Source of the DNA: Karstenula rhodostoma CBS 690.94
Lineage: Eukaryota > Ascomycota > Dothideomycetes > Pleosporales > Didymosphaeriaceae
NCBI GenBank assembly: GCA_010093485.1
Contig: MU001496.1
Location: 1,183,666 to 1,247,665 of the forward strand
Direction: 5' to 3'
Length of the DNA: 64,000 nucleotides
Shown: piece after piece, positions 33,936 to 46,751 of the stretch
Layout of the letters: each line of letters begins with the position of its first letter
Numbering within the stretch: position 1 is the first letter of the stretch
The notes under the pieces: model-generated
Seen by the model: the letters and a program-made list of their open reading frames with translations, nothing else
What the model was told of the DNA's origin: nothing
The model's database searches: none
Program-made: the position numbers and the translations under genes

Positions 33936-35045
33936 ATGCCGCCAAAGGGCAAGGACCAACCGAAGGCGGCCAAGGTGGCCGTCGACAAGGTACGTTCGCT
34001 TCGCTGCACTGCTGTAGCATTTGCATACTAATCACTACTAGTCGTTTGGCATGAAAAATAAGAAGGGTGGAGCGGCACAGAAACAGATCAAATACCTTCA
34101 GCAGGCCGCCGCGGGCGCAAAATCCCCCGCCGAGAAGAAGAAGGAAGCCGAAAAGCTACAGCGCGAGAAGGAAAAGAAGGCCATCGAAGATTCCAAGAAG
34201 GAAGTCGCCGATCTCTTCAAGCCCGTCCAGGTGCAGAAGGTTCCCTTCGGTGTCGACCCCAAGACCATACTTTGCCAATTCTTCAAAAAAGGGCACTGCG
34301 ACAAGGGCCGCAAATGCAAGTTCTCGCACGACCCGGCTGTGGAGCGGAAGACCGAGAAGAGGAGTCTCTACACGGACAACAGAGAAATCGAAAAGGAAGA
34401 GAAGGAGAAAGACAAGATGGACGACTGGGACGAGGAGAAGCTGCGAAACGTTGTGATGAGCAAACATGGAAATCCAAAGACAACGACGGACAAGGTGTGC
34501 AAGTACTTCATTGATGCTGTGGAAAACCAAAAGTATGGATGGTTTTGGGTATGTCCGAACGGAGGCGACAAGTGCATGTACAAGCACTCGCTGCCACCTG
34601 GGTATGTGTCTCCTTCAAATGAAACAGACGCCCACCTGCTAACATTCCTAGTTTCGTGCTCAAGACCAAAGAACAGCGTGCTGCTGAGAAAGCTCTCATG
34701 GAGAACTCGCCCTTGGCTACACTTACGCTCGAAGACTTCTTGGAATCGGAGCGCCACAAGCTCTCAGGAACGCTCACACCCGTCACAGAGGAAACCTTTG
34801 CCAAGTGGAAGAAGGAGCGCATGGACAAGAAGGCTGCAGAGGAGCAGGCCAAGAAGATGAGGGAAGCCACGGGTAGGGCCATGTTCGAGAAGGGCGACTG
34901 GCAACACAGCGGCGATGAAGACGATTCTGATGAAGAAGACGACGGCACATGGAATCTCGAAGCACTACGACGAGAGACGGAAGCCGCGCGTGTGAAGAAG
35001 GAGGAGGAGCGCATGGCGGCCGAAGGAGGCTACGAGGCCTCTTGA
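33936..35045 (+). CDS. tma46: CCCH zinc-finger translation factor Tma46 (ZC3H15/DFRP1 homologue)
   Basis: Exons 33936-33989, 34042-34601 and 34652-35045 encode 335 aa. Exon 1 gives the Lys-rich start [18 protein letters not shown], which continues [20 protein letters not shown], the DFRP family signature. The first CCCH finger ([19 protein letters not shown]) lies near residues 96-114; the second begins [10 protein letters not shown] and ends CMYKH near 171-200. [10 protein letters not shown] and an acidic tail follow. Tma46 binds the GTPase Rbg1 (DRG1 in animals) and associates with translating ribosomes. Introns are 52 and 50 bp. Confidence 0.96.
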
Positions 35046-36578
35046 ACCTCATACGCTTACCCACAGGACACCTCAACCCCCCGCCAGGAGGAGTGACAGA
35101 CCGGAGCAGGGCCACACAATGCTGATAAAGCTTGTGATGCTGCACCGAGCGCAGGTGGAGATGGAGGTGCGGTGGCATACCCACGTATATGTTAGCCATG
35201 CTCAATGCGTGGTATCCACTCATGTCTTTGCGAGCATGCGGCGCATAGCACCGCTTCGCGCTACTCTCACTGGGAAGCGGAGGTCTGGTGTTTCGGCGTT
35301 GGCTCGTTAGATCTTACTGTGCAAGAAAGCCAGTTATCTTCAGAATGCATGACCTATCGCTATGCACGGGTTCGTGACATTAACAGTGGCTTTCATCCTA
35401 TCACAACAGACCGGAGGTGACAAGCGAGGTGTTACGGCGAGGTCTTCGGCGCCTCTGTCGCGATAGTGATGCTCTGCCTGCTCTTTTTCGTACACTATGC
35501 GGCCGTAAGTTCCATTTTAAGGCATGTTGCGTCGCATCTCATAGCACTTACCTTCAACTGCGTTCCCGACGCAAGCCAAGTCCACCCTCGTTCAAAAAGA
35601 AGGAACTCATGTCAACGACGGCGGCGCGCGCGGCAAACAGCTTCGTAGACGAACCTATCTCACCCGATTTCCCTCTACCCACTTTACCGGAATCAGTTTC
35701 CTATGTCCGATACCAAGGCGACATCCCAGGAGTTGGCGTGCGAACCACAAGGCAGATGCCCCACCGCAGCCCCCCGACCGGTAAGGCTTCCACACAGTGT
35801 GCAGCGCTGTCGCAGACGCACATGCATGGGTACAGGCCGGTTATGCAACCGCTCATGCACTTTGTTCTCTCATAGGATGTGACTCGGGACAGGCAGTGCT
35901 TATGCGCACTTCATGTCAAATTTATGCTGACGATGGCCATTAAACATGACATTGCGTGGAACTGTTTTATGGCAGTTTACGATTCGCTGCCGAGATAGAT
36001 AAGAACACAGACTCAATGGTCTTTGAATCCCTTATGGAACTGTCGGTGATAGCCTTCATTTTTCTGACTTATTTGCTTGACATGGTGGGGACTGCGTGGG
36101 CGCTTGAGAGGATGATCAAATGCAAATTGTTCGAGATTGAAATTATCGTTATCGTTACGAGACGATGCAGTCATACACGGAGTGTGTAGACAAGCGTCAA
36201 TAATTACATGGCCGCCGATAATGGGGCTCGTTCCTTCCTAAGCTCCGAGCCAAGGGAACATGGAAGAACAGACATCAGGGAAACACAAAAAATGCACGGA
36301 CCAAGGTCGCATGCGTACATGATAGATAGTGGGGGCAGAAGGAGGAATATTCAAGGCCAGCAGGGTTTTGCTGGTAAGAATATCCGGGAACTTGCGTCGC
36401 CCACTGTATTAGAGCTTCGCAGTGAAGCTTTCTCCCGTTCCGAACCTAGGAGACAAGGAACAAAAGAATCACGGAGAAACGAAAAAGAAGCGCACGGGAA
36501 AGAGACCCACGCACAAGCGATAAGAAAGTCCAGAGGCAGCTCAACCCCTCCAGCCAAAACAACAACCACAGGAGACAG
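35046..36578. other. Spacer, no supportable gene
   Basis: About 1.5 kb. A plus-strand frame at 35417-35875 contains a good donor (GCC|GTAAGT near 35508) after a hydrophobic MLCLLFFVHYAA, but nothing recognisable follows on splicing. The right part is the 3' end of the C2H2 gene. Confidence 0.4.
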
Positions 36579-38121
36579 TCACAACGGTGCATACCGAGGC
36601 TTCCTTAGGGGCTCGGGACCAACTTTGTGCGTGCGATACTCGTGTTTCTTCCTCGCATCCGATCTCTTGAACAACTGCGGACAGCAACTGCACCTCAGTT
36701 TCTCGGGGTCGCCTGGACTCTCGCCATTTTTCACTAAGAGCTCTGGGTGGTTGGATTTGAGGTGGCGTTTCAGATTCCCCTTTTGGTATTCGCCCGTGAA
36801 CTTGGAGTCGCAACCTTCGGCGTAACAAAAGGTGGTCTCAGCCAAAGGCTTGTCGATCCGTTCAGATTCGGGGTCGTAAGGCCCCTCGAGCTGGTGGATT
36901 TGGGGTGGCTGGGTGAGCTGACTTTGGGTAGGAGATATATCCGAGATTGCTGGGCTATACGGGTATTTGCCTGCCGGGAATTCTGAAGTGGACATTGGGA
37001 AGCCCTGTGTGTTGTAATTGTTCTGGTTGATGCATATGTTTGGGGCTGTCGGGCTATATGAGTTCAATGATGCGATGGACGGACGTGAGCTTGGCGTTGT
37101 CGATGGTGGTGACATGAGGCCGGACTCGAAATTTGAGGGGTAGGATTGGTCGGCCAGCATATAAGTAGGGAAGCTTGCGGCAAGATCAATGTCGTATTGG
37201 GGGCCATAGCTACGTTCAATGATCTGGGGTACGTGGACGGTATGCCTACGATTGAAGCTTCTCGTATCCAATGGAACAGATGCTGAGTATTTGACATGAC
37301 CGAACGCTAGATCATTGGGGGGTTTGGTGATTGGAATGTACTGTGGGATTACAGTGCCTGTGAATACGGCATTGGGATGTTCTGGCGTGCTGGCAGGTTG
37401 CCACCATGTAGTCGGATCGACGAACTGTTGATCGGTCGCGGCTGTGTATCCAACTTCGGTAGGGGAGGCCGTGTAAAACATGTTTCTTTCCCCGCGCCTA
37501 CGCTTCTCCGCTGGATGGTTGTGGGAGAGGGGGTATTGCATCGATAAATGTTTCCCTCGGTTGGGCTTTCCTCGAGTTCAAAACGGTTGAACTGATTGAA
37601 GAACAACGTTAGCATGAACAATGTAACAAACATTTGGCTATATCCAGCTTGTAGACTCTTTACAATTATGAAGGCATGTCTTGAGGCAACATTGTCTGGA
37701 TACTATCTCAAGCGCATTGGGTACTTACAGAGCTTTGAGACGACAGCTCCTGAAGCTTCTTGCTGCCGTAGGGATAATTATTATCTGGGAACGAGTACTG
37801 TTGGTTTTGAGCGAGCTCGCTGATACAGGTGGGTGCCGACCCCGGTAGTTCGATAGCTGAAGAAGGCCGTTTGAAGACCTTGCTGAGCGTCTCTCCCGCT
37901 CGTCGCCACCTGTTGTGCTTTGCTGGGGACTTTGGGGGCGTATATGGTGTATCTAACGGAGTTGGACTGCGATTGTCCACGTATTGGATCCTCAGCGAAC
38001 CCCCGGGGGAGCTCGGGGTGGTAACGGTCACGGTTTGCTCTCCCACGCCGGACCAAAGTGCTCTGCCTTTCTTGTTGCGGCCAGAGCTTGTGATTCTATT
38101 CAAGATCAGCAATGGAACCAC
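36579..38121 (-). CDS. C2H2 zinc-finger transcription factor, paralogue A
   Basis: The main exon (from about 37571 down to 36579) encodes two C-terminal fingers. Finger 1 is CYAEGCDSKFTGEYQKGNLK then RHLKSNH, with 15 residues between the second Cys and first His instead of 12. Finger 2 is canonical, CSCCPQLFKRSDARKKHEY then RTH. Ser/Pro/Tyr-rich sequence precedes them. An upstream exon (38121 to about 37732) reads like coding sequence (TPYTPPKSPAKHNRWRRAG, KVFKRPSSA) and ends at a strong donor, CT|GTAAGT. A phase-compatible acceptor (GGAAAG|CCC) near 37571 would join them. The true N-terminus may lie further upstream. It is related to the factor at 41851-43542. Target genes are unknown. Confidence 0.75.
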
Positions 38122-41100
38122 CAGTTGGTTTGAATAATTGGTGGACAGACTGTATATCCAAGCCAGCGAACTCGAAAATGAATCGCATTTTGTAGAATCC
38201 GAGGCGGGTTGTGCTGGTTTTCAGATGAGACGTCGAGACCCGGAGGACCCTTATGAGTTCTGATGTCAAGCTGTAGGAGAGCGCTGGCCACTAGCAACTG
38301 GTCCGTTGTCCACCCAAGTGTCCTCCTGAACGTCCGCCCGAACGCCCGCCGATGGTCCTGACGTCGCCGTTTGAGCAATCAAAGAAGCCAAGAAGAAAGC
38401 CACAACAGTTCCTCAGTCTGTTCCTGAAAGAAAGAAGGTGAGGGACTGCGCCGGTGGATTGTCGTCCTTCGCTCAGCTGTCACGTTGCACGTATGTTGGG
38501 TCTCGATTGGCGGGGGTGGCGATCGCATATTGCTTGCCCGGCGACTCGTACAATTCCGCATCTGTATGCCTCGAGGGACGGCCGGTTCACCGGTTTGGAG
38601 TTGCTGTGGAGTGGACGGAGGACCACATGCATTTGGTGGTGGCAGAAGCAAGCTGCCACTGCATGTGCCCCGATAGTAGATGCACCCACGAATCCACAAA
38701 TTTGCGCCATACCCAATGTAGGACGCAATCTAATCGTGTTGGTGGACCAAATATGCAGCTGGAGGACTTGACGGTTGTGCGTCGACAGCAAAGCTCAAGG
38801 CTCTCGCGCGTAGCATATGACCAGTGCTGGAAAGAGCCGGAGTCTGCTCGCAGACTGGCAAGATTGTCGATGTACCACGAAATCCCGGAACATGCAGATG
38901 TTCTCACCGGTTTCATGGCCGGCATTTCTTTTGATGGTAGCGGTCCTCCAATGCCAATGCAAAAGTACGCGTCCGCTTTAGAGGGTTTTTCCAATATTTT
39001 CCCCCGCAACACTCCACGTAGAGCGAACGTATCGGAACTGTCTTCTTATGTGTTCCGGGCGGGCTAGCAAACAATGAGGATTTAGGTTGTGGTAATTCTG
39101 ACTCCATTGCTCTAAGCCTATGTGGTACGAAAGCCCTACGAATTCAAATGGACTTGAAGATTTCTGGAATTTCTGGAACTCGTCAATTCTTGCTCCATGA
39201 ACGAATTTCGAAGCTGCTTTTCGGAAGAATGCATCTGTTACACGATTCAGGATTGATATGCCTTCATCTCGTTTCGTAGTGTAACTTCACCAGAGGTCCA
39301 ACACAAAACGACAGGACTGTAGATAAGTTTTGGGTTGAGGATGCACTTGAGGTAATGGGAGAACAAAGACAAAAGCTCCTGCACATTTAGAGACAAAAGC
39401 CTTCCAGACTCAACAGTCGTTGCGGTATGCTAGTTCCTTATACTAACATCTGCTGAAATACCTAGATCGGCAATTGGGGCCAAATGTAACGATATCCAGT
39501 TTAGGCCCCAACATAATCATCAATAATCACTCAGCCTTTGATGCTGCCTACGTGTAAGTTGGATGAGTGGTTTCGGTACGGTGACCGAAGCTTGTGTTGA
39601 GCCGCATGTCTCCTGCAACATGACGAATCGCCTAGAGACAAGATGTCGCAACGATACTGCATAAGACATAGCCTCAAAGATATAGTATAATTAGCTACAC
39701 ACACGGTAGCAGATACTGCGAGTAACCGGTGGAAAGAAGGAGACAGCGTCTGGTTGTGGTCCGACGGAGCGGTAGTCTCAGGGCTATGCCAGTGTGATAA
39801 TTGTGTCGTCTCTAATTCATGAGACTGGTTTCAAAGATCCCGCATAACGAAAAGTATGTAAAAGGGGGCGGGGCGCAGGCCAGACCTGTGTTCTAACTCC
39901 ATTATCTGTTTCCGAGTCAGCAAGAAAGTTCGACAATAGATTGCCCGCATCATCATCGTTATATTTGGTCACCAAACCCTTGGCCCAGGAGTCCTTCAAT
40001 TCCTTCCGGGTACAATGAATGCAAGCACGCCCTAGTCCGCCGTCCTCCCGCAGCCCAGAAAGCGTCCGTCACCTGGGCATAGTTCAAGTACTGATGTGTC
40101 TACGTGCAAGAAACTGGAACGTATCCGCGACTTCCGCGAGAATTGGCAAGGGGTTGACCAAGTGGTGTCGAGTTGCAAGCGTGGTTAGGTGGACGGTTGT
40201 ACACGGAGACAAGCGAGCCGCGGCACCCACTTGGGTCCCGCGTCACGTGTGGCCTTTCCTGGGCATGACGCACGCAGCCGACTTTCGATATACTCATATT
40301 ATCTGGAGAGTAGTAAGGATAAAAAGATAGAGTTATTATAAAGAGTAAAAAAAAAATTCAAAAAGATATCCCCCAACCTAACAGCTCAAACACTCAGACC
40401 ATACAAATACACATTAAACAGGTTCAGCACTTCTGCCGCAATAACGAATCCTGCAAGGGTGGCATCCTCGGGACTCGTGATACCCCAGGGTAGACCGAAA
40501 AACGTCGGAGCCGAGTCCGGAGGAACCGAACATGATCGTTGACGTAGTCTCGAGGCCATCATGCGGCAGTGTCCGCATCGCTAACCGCACTGCGTTTCAA
40601 CTCCCGGACCATCCATCTACTCCAATAACAGCATCCACATCGCTCTACTGAAGAAGGCAGCGCCTTATATGCGGGATACAGTTGCCTTTTTGCCCTTCGG
40701 AACATTATGGGGGCAAACCAAACGAGAGGCGCTAGAGGCCATGCATGCCCAAATGTGAAACGCCCAGAATTGGCAAGACGCGATATCTTTGCCCAGCAAC
40801 CTCAATAGACGGCTCCGAACACATTCACGTGTGCGTATTGAATGAGAGGGTGCGAGTGTGAACGAATCAAATTTTGCAGGCCTTGTATGCAGTTCAAGTC
40901 AGGCGGAGGTGCCACAGCTTGCTCAGGTAGTTCATCCGGAGCTCCCGCTCCACGATAGTTCCCTGCGTACATGCAGAGCTTCACCGGAAGGCGGACGTGG
41001 ACCAACGTCAATCCTTCGTCCTCCATATATTGAAATCCATGCACAGCATGCGCCAACGTTCCGCTCGTCACATTGCGAATCCGTGGTTTAATCGAGCCGC

Positions 41101-41850
41101 AATTTTCAAGGTCAGTGGCTTCCCCTCGTTATGTATACGTCTTTGAGACTTGTCGGATCCAGCACGTGTGATTGTCAACATCTCGACTTCCCATTATGGC
41201 GCCTCCTCGAGTCATCCTATGTTCTGTCATCAATCACTGGTGTGTATGATTGTGAGATCAGCAGATCAGGCTGATCCGTGGATCCGTCCAGCTGAGGCAC
41301 GTGACTGACAGCAGCCTCGCCTTGGCGAAGATGCCAGTAATAGCTCTCCGTGCGTATAGCGATACCCTATAGTCGATCTTAAAATTCTATATGCGGATAC
41401 GCCTACCGTCCTGGTGGAAACCCCTGCATCCTGAGCGACGACCGTCGATCCGATCTTATGCAGATGGATTCTCGAAACAGAGCATCAACCTTGTCGACCT
41501 CGAGTTGAACGATACTAAGCAAAGACCGATTCAGTCGAAGTTTGGTTCGCTGTTTATTGTAGCTTCTATTCTCAGGTGAGAGTGACTAAAACTTGAGTGA
41601 ATCTGATGGAACAGGGATTCTCGTAACTGCATTCCGCACTGCTCCCCTGTCGCACGCTGCAAACCGCTGAGGTATCGACAGAAGTAGAAAGTTAAATATT
41701 CGCATTGTGAGGAGGACCGTAGATTAATTTTGACATGAGGTATAGTCTGCGCCAGCTCAAGTTACCTCTGCCTGAGGTACACTTCTCAGGAGCTCGAAAA
41801 CCTAGGTACAGTAACAACGACAATATCGCCCGCGACTAAGACCATGTCCG
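38122..41850. other. Long spacer between the two C2H2 genes, no supportable gene
   Basis: About 3.7 kb. Open frames at minus 38379-38699 and plus 38438-39067 overlap each other and neither shows a domain; the minus one could be a further 5' exon of paralogue A. The part from 39.1 to 41.8 kb has no long frames, and contains an A-rich tract near 40320-40370. Confidence 0.45.
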
Positions 41851-43542
41851 TCACCAACTGTCCTCGCGTTCGTCTGGCATAGACGGCATGTATATCCTCC
41901 TTTCCCCACCGCGTTTCACAATGTGCCGTTTGGTAGGTCGGCTAGCCTCAATTCTGTGCTGCTCCCACTCATGTTTCCTCCGTGCATCTGTCCGTCTGAA
42001 CCGGTGGAGACAGTCCCGACAGGTTTTGCCATCGTCGTCGTTTGCTATCGCAAGGTTCACAGCTACATGGAAAGAGTTGACGTGGCGATTGAGGTTGGCT
42101 CTCTGATACTTCCCGTTGAACTGTTCGCCACAGCGGGGACAGGCGAGCGGACGAAGATTTCGATCGGACGTGGTTGCAGTTCGTTTGACCTTTCTTTGTC
42201 GACAGAGATGCCGCGGGGCTTCCTGAACCTCCCGAGCCATCTGATCTCCCAGGTGCATTGGTCCGTCATGGCTCTCTTCATAAGCTGGCAAGACCTCGTC
42301 GAGGTCGAAGGAAGAGCTATATGGTGTTTGTTGCAGATTAGGCGCATCGTAGTGATATCCGAATGGATTAAATGATGAAAGATCGTTAATGTACTGTTCC
42401 GAAGCAAAAAGTCTTCTTTGAACAAACCGGGACAAGTCATTGGAAGGGCCAGTGTGTCTGTGTTGTAACTCGTGAGAAGCTGGCGAGTCTTGTTGTGAAT
42501 TCAAGACACGGGGCAAGTTATCGGAAGCTTGCGGGAAATGGCAAGGACAGAAATGTGAGCAAAAGGCTGTCGTAGCGAGCGGAGCATGAGACAGATGGTC
42601 GGCAAGCACGAGGTTGTCATCATGGCGAGCGATGGGTGGCACGGGAGATAAGATAGGAGCGCTAGCATGTTGGCCATGAGTATACACATCGTAGCGGTTG
42701 TTGGAAAATCCGAATTCGTATTGCATGAAACCTTTTGCAGTAGCATGTCTTGCAGCTTGGAGATTTCTGGTATCAGAGATGGTCGAACCAGTGGGCGAGA
42801 TGTATGTCGAAGGAGATGTTGGAAAGGAGGGAGGACTGATAGTCGGTGGAGGGCTCAGCAATGCGGTCCCTGCTACACCTCCTGCCCGGTACTTCTGGCC
42901 GTGGTCGTTGCTTGGAGAAATATAGTGAGCGCTCACGCGCAAAGGTGATGCTCGCGCCATGTCCACGGCAGTATTAACTGATGTCTGAGCGCTTGAAGAT
43001 GTTTGAGGGGTGTTCAATACAGGAGCGACATTTGTAGGGCTGGTACAAGCACAATCGGGGTGATGATGCTTCTGCCAAGCCCTGGTATCTACCGGCGTTG
43101 CAACACATTCGGTGTCTTCATGTCGGTGCGTCTGTTGATAAGGACCTGTATCGGGATGTGCGGGTAACTCGCAAGGTTCCCGTCCTCCTGGCAATTCAGC
43201 TGGGCCAGTGGATAAGTAGTCCTCTGCTGCATATGCTCGTGCAGTGATGTCAGACTCAAATGCTGAGTATTTAGGCAAGCGATCCCGTGAGAAACGAGGC
43301 ATCATTTTTCGAAAAGACTTGCGAATACTTCGCATTCGAGAACGTGAAGATGAACAGCTCTGTCTTGGATTTAAGTCAGAATGCCGGCAATGCTCTGCTA
43401 ACGGTGAAGCGAAGTCGTGTGTCGGCGAGTCCAGAAGCGGAGGGCCAATTTCCTTGGCAGTCAATGATGACGAACGGGAAATTGGCTGAACAATGCTGTC
43501 GGAACTCCTGTGACTAGAAAAGCTGAGTCTACGCGCAGTCAA
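41851..43542 (-). CDS. C2H2 zinc-finger transcription factor, paralogue B
   Basis: A single exon encodes 563 aa. The N-terminus is Ser/Arg-rich with a basic cluster (MRSIRKSFRKMMPRFSRD), and a long Ser/Pro/His-rich middle part follows. The C-terminus carries two fingers: CPRCGEQFNGKYQRANLN then RHVNSFH, with the same 15-residue spacing as paralogue A, and CRDCLHRFRRTDARRKHEW then EQH, canonical. About 12 residues of RxDARxKHEW type are shared between the two proteins' second fingers. Ending the protein shortly after the fingers (KRHIVKRGGERRIYM) mirrors paralogue A. Likely a DNA-binding regulator; the targets cannot be inferred. Confidence 0.85.
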   Translation of the reverse strand: MTARRLSFSSHRSSDSIVQPISRSSSLTAKEIGPPLLDSPTHDFASPLAEHCRHSDLNPRQSCSSSRSRMRSIRKSFRKMMPRFSRDRLPKYSAFESDITARAYAAEDYLSTGPAELPGGREPCELPAHPDTGPYQQTHRHEDTECVATPVDTRAWQKHHHPDCACTSPTNVAPVLNTPQTSSSAQTSVNTAVDMARASPLRVSAHYISPSNDHGQKYRAGGVAGTALLSPPPTISPPSFPTSPSTYISPTGSTISDTRNLQAARHATAKGFMQYEFGFSNNRYDVYTHGQHASAPILSPVPPIARHDDNLVLADHLSHAPLATTAFCSHFCPCHFPQASDNLPRVLNSQQDSPASHELQHRHTGPSNDLSRFVQRRLFASEQYINDLSSFNPFGYHYDAPNLQQTPYSSSFDLDEVLPAYEESHDGPMHLGDQMAREVQEAPRHLCRQRKVKRTATTSDRNLRPLACPRCGEQFNGKYQRANLNRHVNSFHVAVNLAIANDDDGKTCRDCLHRFRRTDARRKHEWEQHRIEASRPTKRHIVKRGGERRIYMPSMPDEREDSW

Positions 43543-46500
43543 TGAGTGGTTTTATCCGTAACGAGCATGAAGGTCAGTACGAACTGCAACTCACTCGCAA
43601 GACCAGTGGATTGAGAAGCGCATCTTGCCAATGTTAGGATGTCTAGTCCGGCTTTTCTGAGCACAAACAGAGCGGACAAGCAGGATTTATCACGCCCGCT
43701 ACCCACGGAAAGTTAAAAATGACATCGCGGGGTTTGCCGTGCCCTCATTCCCACTGGAAACCTTTTCATGCAGCAGGACTATGGTCCGTACCTGTGAGTG
43801 ACACGTAACCGTACGTCGCCCATTAGATGGTATTCCTCCCGGCGACAGCATCGCCCACGAACGACACGCGGCCGGCAGATTGGTGTGCGATGGAAAGAGC
43901 AACGCCACAAGTCGCCTTGAAGAAGGCAAGGACTCAGTCACACCGCAGTATGTTGTTGTTTACCGGATGTAGTTCGCTCGGGACCATTGACTGGATACGT
44001 GATCGGAGTGGTAGCCCTGTCCGATGCGCAGAGCAGGATGGGCCGCCGAGAACGTGGAAGCAGGGGAGCGTGGTCTCACTGGCATCGACGTCCTCTGACA
44101 GTAGACAACCGTACGTTGAAGTCCTTTCGGTTGATACCCCTGCTGGAACGAATCGATCCGCATCGAGTTTTCGGACCTATTCGTAGAGTTCCAAATATGC
44201 AATGCTAGAACTGGGGCGCCCGCGGCGACAGGCTGTGAATACGCGGCGGTACTTTGCTTTTTCTTTCCGCAAACTTTCGATTGCCCGCATGGAGCAACAT
44301 GCAATCACATGTTCAGCCAGGGGCACTGCAGACATACGCTCAAACGAGTGTGACATTGAGTGGTACGACATCGATGCAGGGCCGAGGACTCGAAGCTCGA
44401 GAGCTTTGCAGGTATCCAGATTGGACACACCGAAGCCTAAGCGAAGTCGGAGGAAAGAATGAGGCTGCACCGGTATCTTCGCTTGACGCCGTCGGCAACG
44501 ACAGGTGGAGTGGAATCACGAGTCGCTGACAAAGCCAATTGGTTGGAGGAACACCTTGAGTATCTCTTGACCGGTTTTTCGACGATCACTGGACGTAAAG
44601 TTACGGCGGCGGACGGGAGTGCTTCGGGACCATTAGGTTTTCGATTTCGCGCAGAACCAATTCAAAGTGTGCTGGCGGCATGTTCACTTATACATGTCTT
44701 GAAGTAGGCGGAGCCGTTGTGTTAGGCTTCGTTCAAGATTGCTCAGCCCCCAAATGACACCAATCGTCTCTGGCAAGGCTTTCCCAAGGCAGATTCGAGC
44801 GGTTTGGCCTGTGTTGGCTTGTGCCTACGTCGGCAACGGCCTTTCGTGGCTGCCCGATGACCGGCTGCGTGTAGCATAACGTAAGACCAAACCCGTATCT
44901 AGCCAATGAGCCTTCACCGGTGAATTCCTGGAAACTACAGGTTTCGGAGACGTTGGGCATTTGCCTGAAGGACCGTGGTCCACTCAATGCATGCCAGACT
45001 GACCGGGGAACGTCTGGGTCGACCCGTGTCTGGAGGAGGTTTTGGTCTGGCCAGTACTGTCGCCCTGTATCATGGCACCATACGCGACATGCATTCAGCC
45101 AAGGAATTACACGACTGCAGCTGTACACTGGATCCAGTATGGGATGCTAGGCAACCAGATTGATGCCTCGGAGAGAAGACCAAGGCCGTCGTGAGTTACT
45201 GCTCGTACATGCCACGTCACTACGATTAACGACCTCTGGGGAAGAAGTCGATAGCGTGGCATATGCCTTTTCCCCCTCCTCTTATCAGTTTACGTGCGGC
45301 CTCTCGACACTATGCTATAATTAGCGCGCACCCCAGTCACCCAGACAGCCTCATTGCGGTACTATAAAAGGAGAGGTACAGTGCATGATGTCGCGAAAGA
45401 TGCCGTTCTAATGTAAGAACCGTGGGCGCGCGGTGAAAGGAGGGGTCGGGTGTGAACGTCGTCTGAACAAGGGCACGGACCGGCTGTTGTTTCGCTCTCG
45501 ATCAAACGGCGGGGGCGGCTGCTCGCCGATCTTTACACACACGCCATGTCGTACCTCTAAATCACTTTGTACGCCACACAGCACGAGCAAATACCTACCC
45601 ACTCTTGTGTCATCGCAGAATGCCCGTCTGATCGATCGATTCTTCAAACGCCGAGCGCCTATGCATGTGAATCTGCAGGTGCAAAGTCCGCACTCGGAAC
45701 TGGTTGGTGCGCATGAGTTGTCCTCCGCCTCATCGCTCATGTGCCCAAACGTTCATATATGCCATTTGACCACCAAGATACGCCGTCGGTACGGTACACT
45801 AACAAAACCGCTGCTACATACGGGTGGCCTCTGGCCCCGACCCCAGAATGGCTCGTCTGCCACTAGGCAATGCCTTAGACAGTTGCAACCACATCGGTTT
45901 TCGGAATCCTTTGCGACTGTACTTGCTACTGCAGGTTAAAATTAAACCTTGGCACATATGACGGCGGTTTCCTGCAGGAATATATGCAAGTGTTTTGCCC
46001 TGTTGCCCTACCCATGCATGTTTATTCGAATGCGAGTCCTTCAGGAACATGCGCGGGTCCTCTGGCCTCCTACAAATCGCCACATTCCACGATGTCTCGA
46101 TCGATCCGCTCGCACCAGGGGTGTATGCGCGTGTCTAGCGATCTGTGTTGTCCAGGTGATCTATTCGCATAGCTCTTCCCGGGCAACCGACTTCCCTGAG
46201 TTGAACCATCGGAAAGCTCAGCTCGAGGCTCCGATGGGTTTGGCTCTCATCGGACCTGGCGTGCAGTGTCGCCATGCATGTCGGGCCGATATGACATCTG
46301 CGACAAATGCCACTTTGCTTCACCCTGTATTGTAACATTGGTTTTAGCCCTCGTTCGTGGAGATTATGGAATAATCCTCGTACTCGCGTTCGAGGAACGT
46401 TCCCTGCACTTTGCGCTTAAACCCGCTACAGTGGGGGCGATATACTCATGAAGATTCACTACATCTGTTCACGATGTTCTCTGGATGATGTTGTGGTGTT

Positions 46501-46751
46501 GGATGATATTGTGCTCTTGATTACGCCATATGTAGAGATCTCAAGTTGCATGTTGACACAGTCAGGGTCCGCGGAATCAACCCCGCACACAGCTCACAGG
46601 GTAAATCTCTAGTGATGATACAATGGCTCCACTATGTTGTAATCGAAAGCTCCACAGCAACAACCTAAACATATCGTACAATCAACACAAATCCGATACT
46701 CCCAACCAAGAACAGTGGCAAGTACATCGTGAACGGCCGCAAATAAACGAA
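43543..46751. other. Long spacer, no supportable gene
   Basis: About 3.2 kb. Many overlapping short frames occur on both strands without domain, signal peptide or splice support. A TATA-like sequence (CTATAAAAGG) lies at 45363-45372 but no convincing coding sequence follows it. Confidence 0.45.

Noticed and set aside
35417..35875. 152-aa plus-strand frame with a good internal donor site
   Set aside because: Splicing gives no recognisable product; kept only as a note in the spacer entry.
38438..39067. 209-aa plus-strand frame
   Set aside because: Overlaps an equally open minus frame, has no recognisable domain, and no splice extension could be found.
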